Source: TMED27 sp050633165
GTDB lineage: Bacteria; Pseudomonadota; Alphaproteobacteria; Micavibrionales; Micavibrionaceae
Reading direction: 5' to 3'
DNA length: 64,000 bases
Assembly: GCA_050633165.1 (NCBI GenBank)
Contig: JBOEFZ010000034.1
Coordinates: forward strand, 15,367 to 79,366
In this document: positions 25,133 through 33,228 of the stretch, piece by piece
Layout: the number at the start of each line of letters is the position of its first letter
Position numbering within the stretch: position 1 is the first letter of the stretch
Notes under the pieces: generated by a model
Databases searched by the model: none
Seen by the model: only the letters and a program-made list of their open reading frames with translations
Told to the model about the DNA's origin: nothing
Translations under genes and position numbers: made by a program

Positions 25133-28100
25133 CATTCCGCGCCTGGGCAGAAAGGTTGTGCCGTCCGGCAAGGCGAAGCTTCACAACCCGCGCACCATCA
25201 ACCCGCACATGCAGATTAATAAACGCGTGCCCCCGCTCCTCCTTATCAAGGAATTCCTTCAATTTTGGCATCACCGCCGCGCTTTCCAAATGAATATCAA
25301 TCTCCCGAATTTTCCCCTCTAGCGCCTCATCGAGCGGCTTTACGCTACTCGCGGTATAGCGCATCTGATCCTCCCGCACCTCAACCTCAACCCCAAGCAA
25401 AAGCGGCGTCCCCGGCTCCAGATACTCACGGCTCGCCGCCAGCATCTCCGAAAACAGCGTCACCTCGAAAATTCCGCTCGGATCGGAAAGCTGCAAAAAC
25501 GCGTATTTATTGCCCTTCTGCGACATCTTTTCTTGCTTCTTCAACAAGACCCCAGCCATCTGAAACCGTGATGCCGTGGAATTTTGCATCACCTGCTCCA
25601 CCGCCGCCACAGACGTAATCTTTAAATTCTCGAACTGCTTTTCGCGGCTATCAAGCGGATGCGCGGAAAGGTAAAACCCAACCGCCTTGAACTCATACGC
25701 CAATTGCTCCAATTGATCCCACGGCTGCACATTCGGCAAATCCGGCATCCCGAGGCCCGTATCACTGTCCGCCCCGCCAAATAGCGATACCTGACCGCTG
25801 TTCCGCTCCTCCGCCAAACTCGCGGCATAGCGTAAAACAATATCCGCCCCCTCAAACACCTGCGCACGATTAGGATTCAACGATTCAAAACCACCCGCCG
25901 CCGACAACCCTTGAATCTGCCTTTTGTTCAATGACTTATAATCAATTCTTGAACTAAAATCTTCAAGCGAAGCATACACACCATTCTCATCCCGCTCCGC
26001 CACGATTGAGCACATCGCCGCTTCACCCACGCCTTTCAACGCCGCCAAAGCATAACGAATAACCTCCCCATCCACTTTAAAATCAGGGTCTGATTTATTA
26101 ATGTCCGGCGGGGTCAAGCGGACATCCATCCTATCCAAATCCTGCTTAAACACGCTCAATTTATCCGTATTCCCCAAATCAAGCGTCATCGACGCCGCCA
26201 TAAACTGCAGCGGATAATGACATTTAAGCCAAGCCGTCCAATACCCAATCAACGCATACGCCGCCGCATGCGATTTGTTAAACCCATACCCCGCAAAGGC
26301 CGCAATCTGGTCGAAAATCTCATTCGCCTTTGCCGCCGGAACGTCATTATGCTCCGCCGCGCCCTTCACGAACATCTCGCGCTGCGCATCCATTTCGGCC
26401 TGAATTTTCTTACCCATCGCACGGCGCAGCAAATCCGCACCACCAAGGGAATATCCCGCCAAAGCCTGCGCCGCGCGCTGCACCTGCTCCTGATAAACCA
26501 TAATGCCGTACGTCTCTTCCAATAACGGCTGCAATTTATCATGCATATAATCAGGTTCAGTCTTACCCTCTTTATTCGAAATATAAGTCGGAATATTATC
26601 CATCGGGCCAGGACGATAGAGCGAGACAAGCGCAATAATATCCCCAAACCGATCCGGCCGCATTTTACGCAAAACATCCCGCATCCCCGCGCTCTCCAAC
26701 TGGAACACCCCAACCGTCGCCCCTTGCGTCATCAACTCATAAGTCGGCGCATCATCAAGCGGAATTTGCAGCGCATCAATGCTCTTCCCATGCTGCGCCT
26801 CCACCAATTTGAGCGTCTTATGCACCACCGTCATGGTTTTAAGGCCAAGAAAGTCAAACTTCACCAACCCCGCCTGCTCAACATATTTCATGTTAAACTG
26901 CGTCACCGGCATATCCGATCGCGGATCACGATACAGCGGCACCAGCTCATGCAGCGGCCGATCCCCGATCACAACCCCCGCCGCATGGGTGGACGCATGG
27001 CGATACAGCCCCTCAAGCTGCAACGCAATCTCGATCAAACGCTGCGATGTATCATCCTTCTTAATCTCAAGGCGCAAATCCGGATCATCATCCAATGCTT
27101 GCTGCAACGTCACCGGATTCGCCGGGTTATTCGGGATAAGCTTCGCCAGCCGATCCACCTGCCCATAGGGCATCTGGAGCACCCGCCCGACATCCCGCAC
27201 GGTATTGCGCGCCTGCAACTTACCAAAGGTAATAATCTGCGCCACGCGGTCACGGCCATATTTGGCCTGTACGTATTGAATAACCTCTTCCCGCCGATCC
27301 TGACAAAAATCGATATCAAAATCCGGCATGGAAACACGTTCAGGGTTGAGGAAACGCTCAAACAGCAAATCAAACTCAAGCGGATCAAGGTCAGTAATCT
27401 TCAGCGCCCAAGCCACCACCGACCCCGCACCGGACCCCCGCCCCGGCCCAACCGGAATATCCTGCTCCTTCGCCCATTTGATAAAGTCCGAAACGATCAG
27501 GAAATACCCCGGAAACCCCATCCCCTCAATAATCCCCAGCTCAAAATCCAACCGCTCGAAATAGGGTTTCGGGTCTGTATCAGGCGCGATCTTCATCACG
27601 AAATTATCAAGCCGCCATTGCAAGCCTTCCCTCGCCTGCGCCGCCAATTCCTCAATCTCGCTGCGCGTTCCTTCCGTTTCAAACGCGGGCAAAATCGGAT
27701 CAATGGGTTTAAGGAGGTAGGAGCATCGCTGCGCAATCACCGCCGTATTCGCAATCGCCTCGGGGATATCCTCGAATAATTTCTCCATCTCGGGCGCGGA
27801 TTTAAAGTAATGCTCCTGCGTAACCTTGCGCCGATCCTCCTCGCTCACATACCGCCCACCGGAAATACAAAGCAGCGCATCATGCGCCGCATGCGCCTTA
27901 CGATCCGTGAAATAACAATCATTCGTGGCAACAATCCCGACATCATGCGCATAGGCCAAATCAAGCAACGCCCCCTCACTCGCCGCCTCTTCCGCCCATC
28001 CATGCCGTTGAATTTCGGCATAAAACCGATCCCCGAAACATGCCTTTAGATAAAGAAACTCTTCTTCCGCCTTGTCATTTTGCTTATGCAACAACGCCTG

Positions 28101-28508
28101 ATTAACCGGCCCCTTAATCCCGCCCGACAAACAAATCAAGCCATCAGAAAATTCCTTCAGCTCTTCTTTGGAGATAATCGGCTGCACATTCTCATCACCG
28201 CCGCTCATATACGCATCGGAAATAAGACGGCAAAGATTACGATACCCGCCCTCATCCTGCGCCAATAGCACAAGCTGATACTCATCATTCCCATCAAGCG
28301 TATAAAGAACCTGCGCCCCGAAAATCGGCTGCACCCCGCTTTTCGCCGCCTCCAACGCAAATTCAAGCGCCCCAAACATGTTCGATGAATCCGTAACCGC
28401 CACCGCCGGCATACGGTTCTTCACGCACATCGCAACAAGGTCCTTAACCTTAATCGCCCCTTCCGCGAGCGAATACGCAGAATGCACATGAAGATGAATG
28501 AATGACAT
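25089..28508 (-). CDS. dnaE: DNA polymerase III subunit alpha
   Basis: The replicative polymerase catalytic subunit. The 1139 residues begin with the PHP domain (FIHLHVHSAYSLAEGAIK), followed by the C-family palm with GPGRGSGAGSVVAWAL and the catalytic aspartates in PDFDIDFCQDRR, the fingers region (ALIGYWTAWLKCHYPLQFMA), a helix-hairpin-helix region and the OB fold (FQMAGVLLKKQEKMSQKGNK). Length fits the DnaE1 type. It is downstream of lolCD, as is usual in the class, but separated from lolD by a large stem-loop. Confidence 0.97.
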   Translation of the reverse strand: MSFIHLHVHSAYSLAEGAIKVKDLVAMCVKNRMPAVAVTDSSNMFGALEFALEAAKSGVQPIFGAQVLYTLDGNDEYQLVLLAQDEGGYRNLCRLISDAYMSGGDENVQPIISKEELKEFSDGLICLSGGIKGPVNQALLHKQNDKAEEEFLYLKACFGDRFYAEIQRHGWAEEAASEGALLDLAYAHDVGIVATNDCYFTDRKAHAAHDALLCISGGRYVSEEDRRKVTQEHYFKSAPEMEKLFEDIPEAIANTAVIAQRCSYLLKPIDPILPAFETEGTRSEIEELAAQAREGLQWRLDNFVMKIAPDTDPKPYFERLDFELGIIEGMGFPGYFLIVSDFIKWAKEQDIPVGPGRGSGAGSVVAWALKITDLDPLEFDLLFERFLNPERVSMPDFDIDFCQDRREEVIQYVQAKYGRDRVAQIITFGKLQARNTVRDVGRVLQMPYGQVDRLAKLIPNNPANPVTLQQALDDDPDLRLEIKKDDTSQRLIEIALQLEGLYRHASTHAAGVVIGDRPLHELVPLYRDPRSDMPVTQFNMKYVEQAGLVKFDFLGLKTMTVVHKTLKLVEAQHGKSIDALQIPLDDAPTYELMTQGATVGVFQLESAGMRDVLRKMRPDRFGDIIALVSLYRPGPMDNIPTYISNKEGKTEPDYMHDKLQPLLEETYGIMVYQEQVQRAAQALAGYSLGGADLLRRAMGKKIQAEMDAQREMFVKGAAEHNDVPAAKANEIFDQIAAFAGYGFNKSHAAAYALIGYWTAWLKCHYPLQFMAASMTLDLGNTDKLSVFKQDLDRMDVRLTPPDINKSDPDFKVDGEVIRYALAALKGVGEAAMCSIVAERDENGVYASLEDFSSRIDYKSLNKRQIQGLSAAGGFESLNPNRAQVFEGADIVLRYAASLAEERNSGQVSLFGGADSDTGLGMPDLPNVQPWDQLEQLAYEFKAVGFYLSAHPLDSREKQFENLKITSVAAVEQVMQNSTASRFQMAGVLLKKQEKMSQKGNKYAFLQLSDPSGIFEVTLFSEMLAASREYLEPGTPLLLGVEVEVREDQMRYTASSVKPLDEALEGKIREIDIHLESAAVMPKLKEFLDKEERGHAFINLHVRVDGARVVKLRLAGRHNLSAQARNVIRTQEGVLEVSEA

Positions 28509-28519
28509 GGAAATGATTT

Positions 28520-28590
28520 AACCACCAAGACACCAAGACGCCAAGAGTAAATATATTAAAACGCCTTGGTGACTTAGTGTCTTGGTGGTT
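28520..28590. terminator. Large stem-loop between lolD and dnaE
   Basis: Two 26-29-base arms, beginning AACCACCAAGACAC and ending GTGTCTTGGTGGTT, face each other across about 15 A/T-rich bases; the arms consist of repeated CACCAAG-like words. A T5 run follows on the plus strand. It could terminate transcription in either direction. Similar arrangements lie at 44917-45005 and 47131-47214. Confidence 0.6.
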
Positions 28591-28594
28591 ATTT

Positions 28595-29290
28595 TTAAAA
28601 GGCGCTCAACCGCCCGCCCTTCAACTCCAACGCACGATCCATCGCGTCCGCCAAATCGTGATTATGCGTCGCAATCAGCGCCCCGCAATCACGCTCCCGC
28701 ACTTGCTCCAGCAATACATCAAACACCTCCGCCGAGGTTTCAGGGTCCAAATTCCCCGTCGGCTCATCCGCCAATAGCAATTTCGGGTCATTCGCAAGCG
28801 CCCGCGCAATCGCCACGCGCTGCTGCTCCCCGCCCGACAATGTCGCCGGACGATGGGACAAACGCTTCCCTAAACCCAGCTGATGCAGCACAACCGCCGC
28901 CTGATCCATCGCATCACCCCGCGCTTCACCCGCAATAATAAGGGGCATTGCAACATTTTCCTGCGCCGTAAACTCGGGTAAAAGATGATGGAATTGATAA
29001 ATAAACCCGATATCATTGAGCCGCAGCGCCGTCCGCCCCGCATCATTCGCCTTCGTCACATCCTGATGATCAATCACAATCCGCCCCGCGGAAGGTTTAT
29101 CCAACAACCCCGCAATCTGCAGCAGCGTAGATTTCCCGCTCCCGCTCTGCCCGACAAGCGCGACAAGCTCCCCCTTCTCGATCTTCAGATCCAGCCCCTT
29201 AAAAATCGTCAACGCCTTCCCGCCCTGCTTAAACGTCTTGCACAAACCCGAAAGCTTAAGGATTACATCCTGCTCCATTGGATCATTCAT
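28595..29290 (-). CDS. lolD: Lipoprotein-releasing system ATP-binding protein LolD
   Basis: ABC ATPase that powers release of lipoproteins from the inner membrane to LolA. The 231 residues have Walker A GQSGSGKST, Q-loop segment IGFIYQFHHLLPEFTAQENV, signature LSGGEQQRVAIARAL, Walker B LLLADEPTGNLD and switch His in ATHNHDLA. ATG 29290 follows a strong GGGAGGTG ribosome-binding site. It is downstream of lolC, with a REP cluster between. Confidence 0.95.
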   Translation of the reverse strand: MNDPMEQDVILKLSGLCKTFKQGGKALTIFKGLDLKIEKGELVALVGQSGSGKSTLLQIAGLLDKPSAGRIVIDHQDVTKANDAGRTALRLNDIGFIYQFHHLLPEFTAQENVAMPLIIAGEARGDAMDQAAVVLHQLGLGKRLSHRPATLSGGEQQRVAIARALANDPKLLLADEPTGNLDPETSAEVFDVLLEQVRERDCGALIATHNHDLADAMDRALELKGGRLSAF

Positions 29291-29307
29291 ACCCACCTCC
29301 CTCAACT

Positions 29308-29426
29308 GTCATCCCCGCGGCGCAGCTTGCTGCGCTCAAACAGCGGGGATCCACAAAGGTGAGCAGCTGCGCTGCTCGCATATAGATTCCGTTCGTGCAA
29401 ATGCCCTGCGGGCATACCAACGGAAT
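29308..29426. repeat. REP-like palindrome cluster between lolC and lolD
   Basis: Three nested dyads in a row. First, ATCCCCGC (29311) with GCGGGGAT (29343), enclosing GCGCAGC/GCTGCGC. Second, GAGCAGC (29361) with GCTGCTC (29371). Third, ATTCCGTT (29386) with AACGGAAT (29419), enclosing ATGCCC/GGGCAT. Such clusters between cotranscribed genes often stabilise the upstream message; here that would be lolC. Confidence 0.7.
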
Positions 29427-29445
29427 GACGCTTGTAATGAGAAGA

Positions 29446-30687
29446 TCACTCATACCGCAACGCCTCCACCGGATCGAGGCGCGAGGCACGCCACGCGGGA
29501 TACAACGTCGCCAAAATGGAGAGGGAAAACGCCATCCCGATAACCGCAATAACCTCCATCCAATCAATCTTCGCCGGAAGTTGCGAGAGGAAATAAATTT
29601 CGTCCGCGAATAATTCCGTTCCCGTCAACCCTTCCAAGAACTGCCGTATCCCCTCAATATTAACCGCAAAGGCAATCCCAAGCGCCGCGCCCATCAACGT
29701 CCCCGCAATACCAATACTCGCCCCCGTCAGCATAAAAATCCGCATCATATTTCCACGGCTCGCGCCCATCGTGCGCATAATCGCAATATCATGCCCCTTG
29801 TCTTTCACTAGCATAATCATGCTGGAAATAATATTAAACGCCGCCACCAAAATAATCATGGTAAGGATCAAGAACATCACATTCCGCTCAACCTCTAACG
29901 CGTTAAAAAAGCTCTGATTACTATCGCGCCAATCATAAACACCCGCCTGCCCCTCAACGGTTAAACTCACCGCCTCTCGCACCGCATCCAGATCCCGCGC
30001 ATCATCCAAAAACACCTCCAACCCGCTCACCGCATTATTAAGGCGAAAGAATTTCTGCGCATCCTCCAGCACCATAAAGATAAAGCCGCTATTATACTCA
30101 TACATCCCGACATCAAACACCGCGCCAATCTCGTACGATCGTTGCCGTGGCATAGAGCCAAAGGGCGTTGATTTCACCTGCGGCGAGAGAAGGTTAATCT
30201 TATCCCCCGGGCGCACGCGTAATTTATTCGCCAGAACCGATCCAATCGCGATCTTTCCGGCCGAAAAATCATCCAGCTTCCCCTCATTAATCGAATCCCG
30301 CAACAATTCCCGATTGGCGAAATCCTCCCACGCCATACCACGCACCATCACACCCATCGATTGCCCGTTGCGCGAAACAAGCGCCTGACTCTCAATCATC
30401 GGCACAACTTGCTGCACGCCCGAAACCTGCGAAACACGATCATCCAGATACGCATAATCATTCATCGGCCCCTGCAAGGAATAAACATTCATATGCCCAT
30501 TCAGACCAAGGATACGGCTAAACAGCTCCGCCCGAAACCCGTTCATGACCGACATGACAATGATGAGCGTCGCCACACCGAGCATAATCCCCGTAAACGA
30601 GAATCCGGCAATAACAGAAACAAACCCCTCCGCCTTCTTCGCCCGCAAATACCGCCACGCCACCATACGTTCGAATGATGAAATCAT
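29446..30687 (-). CDS. lolC: Lipoprotein-releasing system permease LolC/LolE
   Basis: MacB-fold inner-membrane permease of the Lol exporter. The 413 residues have one N-terminal helix (GFVSVIAGFSFTGIMLGVATLIIVMSV), a large periplasmic domain (about 45-265) and three C-terminal helices beginning near FLILTMIILVAAFNIISSMIMLVKDKGHDIAIMRTMGA, ending in PAWRASRLDPVEALRYE. A single gene serves here, so the transporter is probably a LolC-type homodimer (LolF-like) rather than the LolC-LolE pair of E. coli. Its ATG overlaps the GIY-YIG stop (ATGA). Confidence 0.93.
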   Translation of the reverse strand: MISSFERMVAWRYLRAKKAEGFVSVIAGFSFTGIMLGVATLIIVMSVMNGFRAELFSRILGLNGHMNVYSLQGPMNDYAYLDDRVSQVSGVQQVVPMIESQALVSRNGQSMGVMVRGMAWEDFANRELLRDSINEGKLDDFSAGKIAIGSVLANKLRVRPGDKINLLSPQVKSTPFGSMPRQRSYEIGAVFDVGMYEYNSGFIFMVLEDAQKFFRLNNAVSGLEVFLDDARDLDAVREAVSLTVEGQAGVYDWRDSNQSFFNALEVERNVMFLILTMIILVAAFNIISSMIMLVKDKGHDIAIMRTMGASRGNMMRIFMLTGASIGIAGTLMGAALGIAFAVNIEGIRQFLEGLTGTELFADEIYFLSQLPAKIDWMEVIAVIGMAFSLSILATLYPAWRASRLDPVEALRYE

Positions 30688-31019
30688 AAAACAACCCCCA
30701 CAACATCGTCATTCCTGCGAAAGCAGGAATCTGATTGCCCCAAGTCAACCTCTCGCCATTCAGGGTTTGCCTTCTCTATCAACTCAACCTTCCAATCCCG
30801 TTTCCATTTTTTCATAGATTTCTCGCGGTGGATGGCCTCTTCAATACCATCATATTTTTCAAAATATATTAGCTTGGTAATGTTGTATTTCTTTGCATGC
30901 CCTTTAACAACACCATTCTTATGCTCCCAGATGCGTTTTTCCAAATTCGCGGTAACACCAATATAAAGCGCCGTATTCTTGCGCGTTGTTAAAATGTAGA
31001 GAAAACCACCTTTTTCCAT
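30684..31019 (-). CDS. Small GIY-YIG nuclease domain protein
   Basis: A single-domain GIY-YIG protein (111 residues) of the UPF0213/YhbQ-like type. It has FLYILTTRKNTALYIGVTAN, then the catalytic Arg in LEKRIWEHKNG and a conserved Glu in IHREKSMKKWKRDWK. The start at ATG 31019 gives the usual short N-terminus. The C-terminal residues DSCFRRNDD are the translation of a REP-like palindrome (30707-30733), and the inverted partner lies just upstream of the gene (31031-31056). It lies between proS and lolC, which are adjacent in many relatives. The role of such proteins is unsettled: DNA cleavage at palindromes is plausible, not shown. Confidence 0.85.
   Translation of the reverse strand: MEKGGFLYILTTRKNTALYIGVTANLEKRIWEHKNGVVKGHAKKYNITKLIYFEKYDGIEEAIHREKSMKKWKRDWKVELIEKANPEWREVDLGQSDSCFRRNDDVVGVVL
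30707..30733. repeat. REP-like palindrome inside the 3' end of the GIY-YIG gene
   Basis: Perfect 8-bp stem ATTCCTGC / GCAGGAAT with a GAAA loop, preceded by CGTC. It is the inverted counterpart of the palindrome at 31031-31056. Confidence 0.75.
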
Positions 31020-31030
31020 GACAGCCACCA

Positions 31031-31056
31031 GATCCATGCTTTCGCAGGGATGACGT
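31031..31056. repeat. REP-like palindrome upstream of the GIY-YIG gene
   Basis: ATCC-ATGC / GCAG-GGAT hairpin with a TTTC loop and a terminal GATGACG. It is in opposite orientation to 30707-30733, so the CGTCAT/ATGACG ends of both copies point outward from the gene. Confidence 0.65.
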
Positions 31057-31070
31057 ATATTATTTGAATA

Positions 31071-32525
31071 TTAATAAGCCTTCCCGACAAGAACCGTTTT
31101 CCCATCATCCTCAAGCGGCATACACCGCGAGGTCAGCGAATACCACTTCTTCAAATCCTCATATTGCGGATCATCAATCAACGCTGCATCAATCTTCACA
31201 AAGCCCTTCGCCTTCTTATTCTTAAAGAACGCGCCCAATTCATCAAGATCACTTTTCTCAACAATATTTTCATCACGAAACGCCGTTGCACGTGACAATA
31301 GCTCATCATGTATAGCATTAAGGATACCACCCACATCATTGATAAAACTATCAAATTCGCAACTCGTCTTGCTCTCGCGACCCAAATCACGGCGCACATG
31401 GGTAAGCGTTTCCTCATCCACCTCACGTCCGCCAATCTCGACACGCAACGGCACGCCTTTTTTCACCATACCCCACATCTTATCCGGCGTACGCGCGTCC
31501 GAAGCATCAATTTTGACACGTATACCCACCGCCTTAAGCGCATCCTTAAGCCGCTCCGCATACGCCAAAATCCGCTCCCGATCCGCATCATCCTTAATAA
31601 TCGGAATAATCCCGACCTGATACGGCGCAATCTTCGGCGGCATAATCATGCCATCATCATCCCCATGCACCATAATCATCGCCCCGATAAGCCGCGTAGA
31701 AATCCCCCAGCTTGTGGTATAAGCAAGCTGCTCATCCCCTTCCCGGTCTTGGAATTTAATTCCGCAACTCGTCGAGAAATTCTGCCCCAAATCATGCGAC
31801 GTTCCGGCCTGCAAAGCCTTCCCATCCTGCATCATCGCTTCAATCGTCAGGGTATTCACCGCCCCCGGAAACCGCTCATCCGCTGTCTTCTCCCCCACAA
31901 TCACAGGCAGCGCAAGCGCATCACGCGCAAATTCGGCATAGGCCTCAATCATCTTCCGCGCATCCACCTTGGCCTCTTCCGCCGTTTCAAACGCATTATG
32001 CCCCTCCTGCCAAAGGAACTCGCTTGTCCTCAAAAACAAACGCGTGCGCATTTCCCACCGCATCACATTCGCCCATTGATTAATCTTCATCGGCAAATCA
32101 CGATAAGATTGTATCCACCGCGCCATGCTATCGCCGATAATCGTCTCCGACGTTGGGCGAATAACATATGGCTCCTCCAGCTCCCCCGCCGGCTTCAAAC
32201 CTCCCTGCCCGTCATCTTCAAGCCGGTGATGCGTCACAACCGCGCATTCCTTGGCAAAGCCATCAATATGCTCCGCCTCACGCGAAATAAACTCTAAGGG
32301 GATAAGCAGCGGAAAATACGCATTCTCAACCCCCATATCCTTGATCATACCATCAAAAATACGCTGCATATTCTCCCACACCGCATAGCCATAGGGCTTA
32401 ATAATCATGCACCCACGCACCGGCGAGTTCTCCGCCATATCCGCAGCCCTCACAACCTGCTGATACCATTCAGGAAAATTCTCGCCACGTGTTGGTGTGA
32501 TGGCCGTTTTCGTGTGTTTACCCAT
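31071..32525 (-). CDS. proS: Prolyl-tRNA synthetase, archaeal/eukaryotic type (ProS3)
   Basis: Charges tRNA-Pro. The 484 residues match the archaeal and eukaryotic-like class: FPEWYQQVVRAADMAENSPV, RGCMIIKPYGYAVWENMQRI, motif 2 region around MRWEMRTRLFLRTSEFLWQEGH, motif 3 around TSWGISTRLIGAMIMVHGDD, then the anticodon domain and a C-terminal extension ending in an aromatic (GKAY), as expected. It lacks the bacterial INS domain. The alphaproteobacterial norm is a short bacterial-type enzyme of about 440 residues at this same locus (beside lolC), so replacement by a transferred gene is inferred. ATG 32525 chosen over an upstream in-frame codon. Confidence 0.95.
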   Translation of the reverse strand: MGKHTKTAITPTRGENFPEWYQQVVRAADMAENSPVRGCMIIKPYGYAVWENMQRIFDGMIKDMGVENAYFPLLIPLEFISREAEHIDGFAKECAVVTHHRLEDDGQGGLKPAGELEEPYVIRPTSETIIGDSMARWIQSYRDLPMKINQWANVMRWEMRTRLFLRTSEFLWQEGHNAFETAEEAKVDARKMIEAYAEFARDALALPVIVGEKTADERFPGAVNTLTIEAMMQDGKALQAGTSHDLGQNFSTSCGIKFQDREGDEQLAYTTSWGISTRLIGAMIMVHGDDDGMIMPPKIAPYQVGIIPIIKDDADRERILAYAERLKDALKAVGIRVKIDASDARTPDKMWGMVKKGVPLRVEIGGREVDEETLTHVRRDLGRESKTSCEFDSFINDVGGILNAIHDELLSRATAFRDENIVEKSDLDELGAFFKNKKAKGFVKIDAALIDDPQYEDLKKWYSLTSRCMPLEDDGKTVLVGKAY

Positions 32526-32548
32526 TGCTTTTAACCCTATTCGCAAAG

Positions 32549-32986
32549 TTACGGATATTGCCCTTCGATCACATCGGAAACGACATCATCAAGAACCTCA
32601 ACCTCAATACCCCCATCATCAAGGTTTGGCAACGAATTTTCATCATCGACACGTCCCTCAACAACAACTTCCGTGCCGCATGTCCGCTTAACCTGCGAAG
32701 ATATATCCTGCCCGTTATACATCACGCGCCCATCTTGGTATATTTCCACGCTCGCAACCTCCGGCTCAACCACCAATCCATCAATCTCAATCCCCGCCTT
32801 CACCGGAATACGCACAGGATCAAGAATGGGACTCTCAACCGCATTCAAATCCGCCGGAACAACGCCCCTCCCACGCACATCAACCCCCGCAACATAATCC
32901 GCCCCCTTGGCAATATGCGCGCATAAATCATCCGCGAGAGCAGGAAAAGAAAACAACAACACGAGAAGAAAAACACGGATCATCAT
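32549..32986 (-). CDS. Hypothetical exported protein
   Basis: A 145-residue protein with a clear signal peptide (MMIRVFLLVLLFSFPALA, then DDLCAH). The mature part is acidic and Val/Asp-rich, with two Cys (DLCAH and KRTCGTE) that could pair in the periplasm. No family recognised. It overlaps the stop of the DUF1467 gene by 4 bp (ATGA) and ends 23 bp before proS, so it is part of the rnj-proS operon. Confidence 0.75.
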   Translation of the reverse strand: MMIRVFLLVLLFSFPALADDLCAHIAKGADYVAGVDVRGRGVVPADLNAVESPILDPVRIPVKAGIEIDGLVVEPEVASVEIYQDGRVMYNGQDISSQVKRTCGTEVVVEGRVDDENSLPNLDDGGIEVEVLDDVVSDVIEGQYP

Positions 32987-33225
32987 AAATCCTCTTCCAT
33001 CATCGTCTTCGCCATATCATGGAAGCTAATCAAATCCGATTGTACGAGCGCAAAAATCGCCCCCCAAATCACAACACTCACCCCCGTTGTGATGATCAAT
33101 TTCCGCTTCATATTCGGCGTTACGGGCGTGCCATCCTCATCCCGTCGATGCCCAAACGGCAAAACCGTGAACAACATCACCCACCAAACCAGCAAGAAAA
33201 CAATAATACCCGTAACAACGCCCAT
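32983..33225 (-). CDS. DUF1467 family membrane protein
   Basis: An 80-residue inner-membrane protein with two helices (TGIIVFLLVWWVMLFTVLPF and IITTGVSVVIWGAIFALV), a WWVMLFTVLPFG motif typical of DUF1467 and a short charged loop. The family is almost confined to alphaproteobacteria and regularly sits between rnj and proS. Its function is unknown. It starts 3 bp after rnj. Confidence 0.85.
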   Translation of the reverse strand: MGVVTGIIVFLLVWWVMLFTVLPFGHRRDEDGTPVTPNMKRKLIITTGVSVVIWGAIFALVQSDLISFHDMAKTMMEEDL

Positions 33226-33228
33226 ACC

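Noticed and set aside
26541..27779. Open frame of 412 codons on the plus strand
   Set aside because: Antisense to dnaE, rich in Arg/His/Pro with no motifs; typical shadow of a biased codon pattern.
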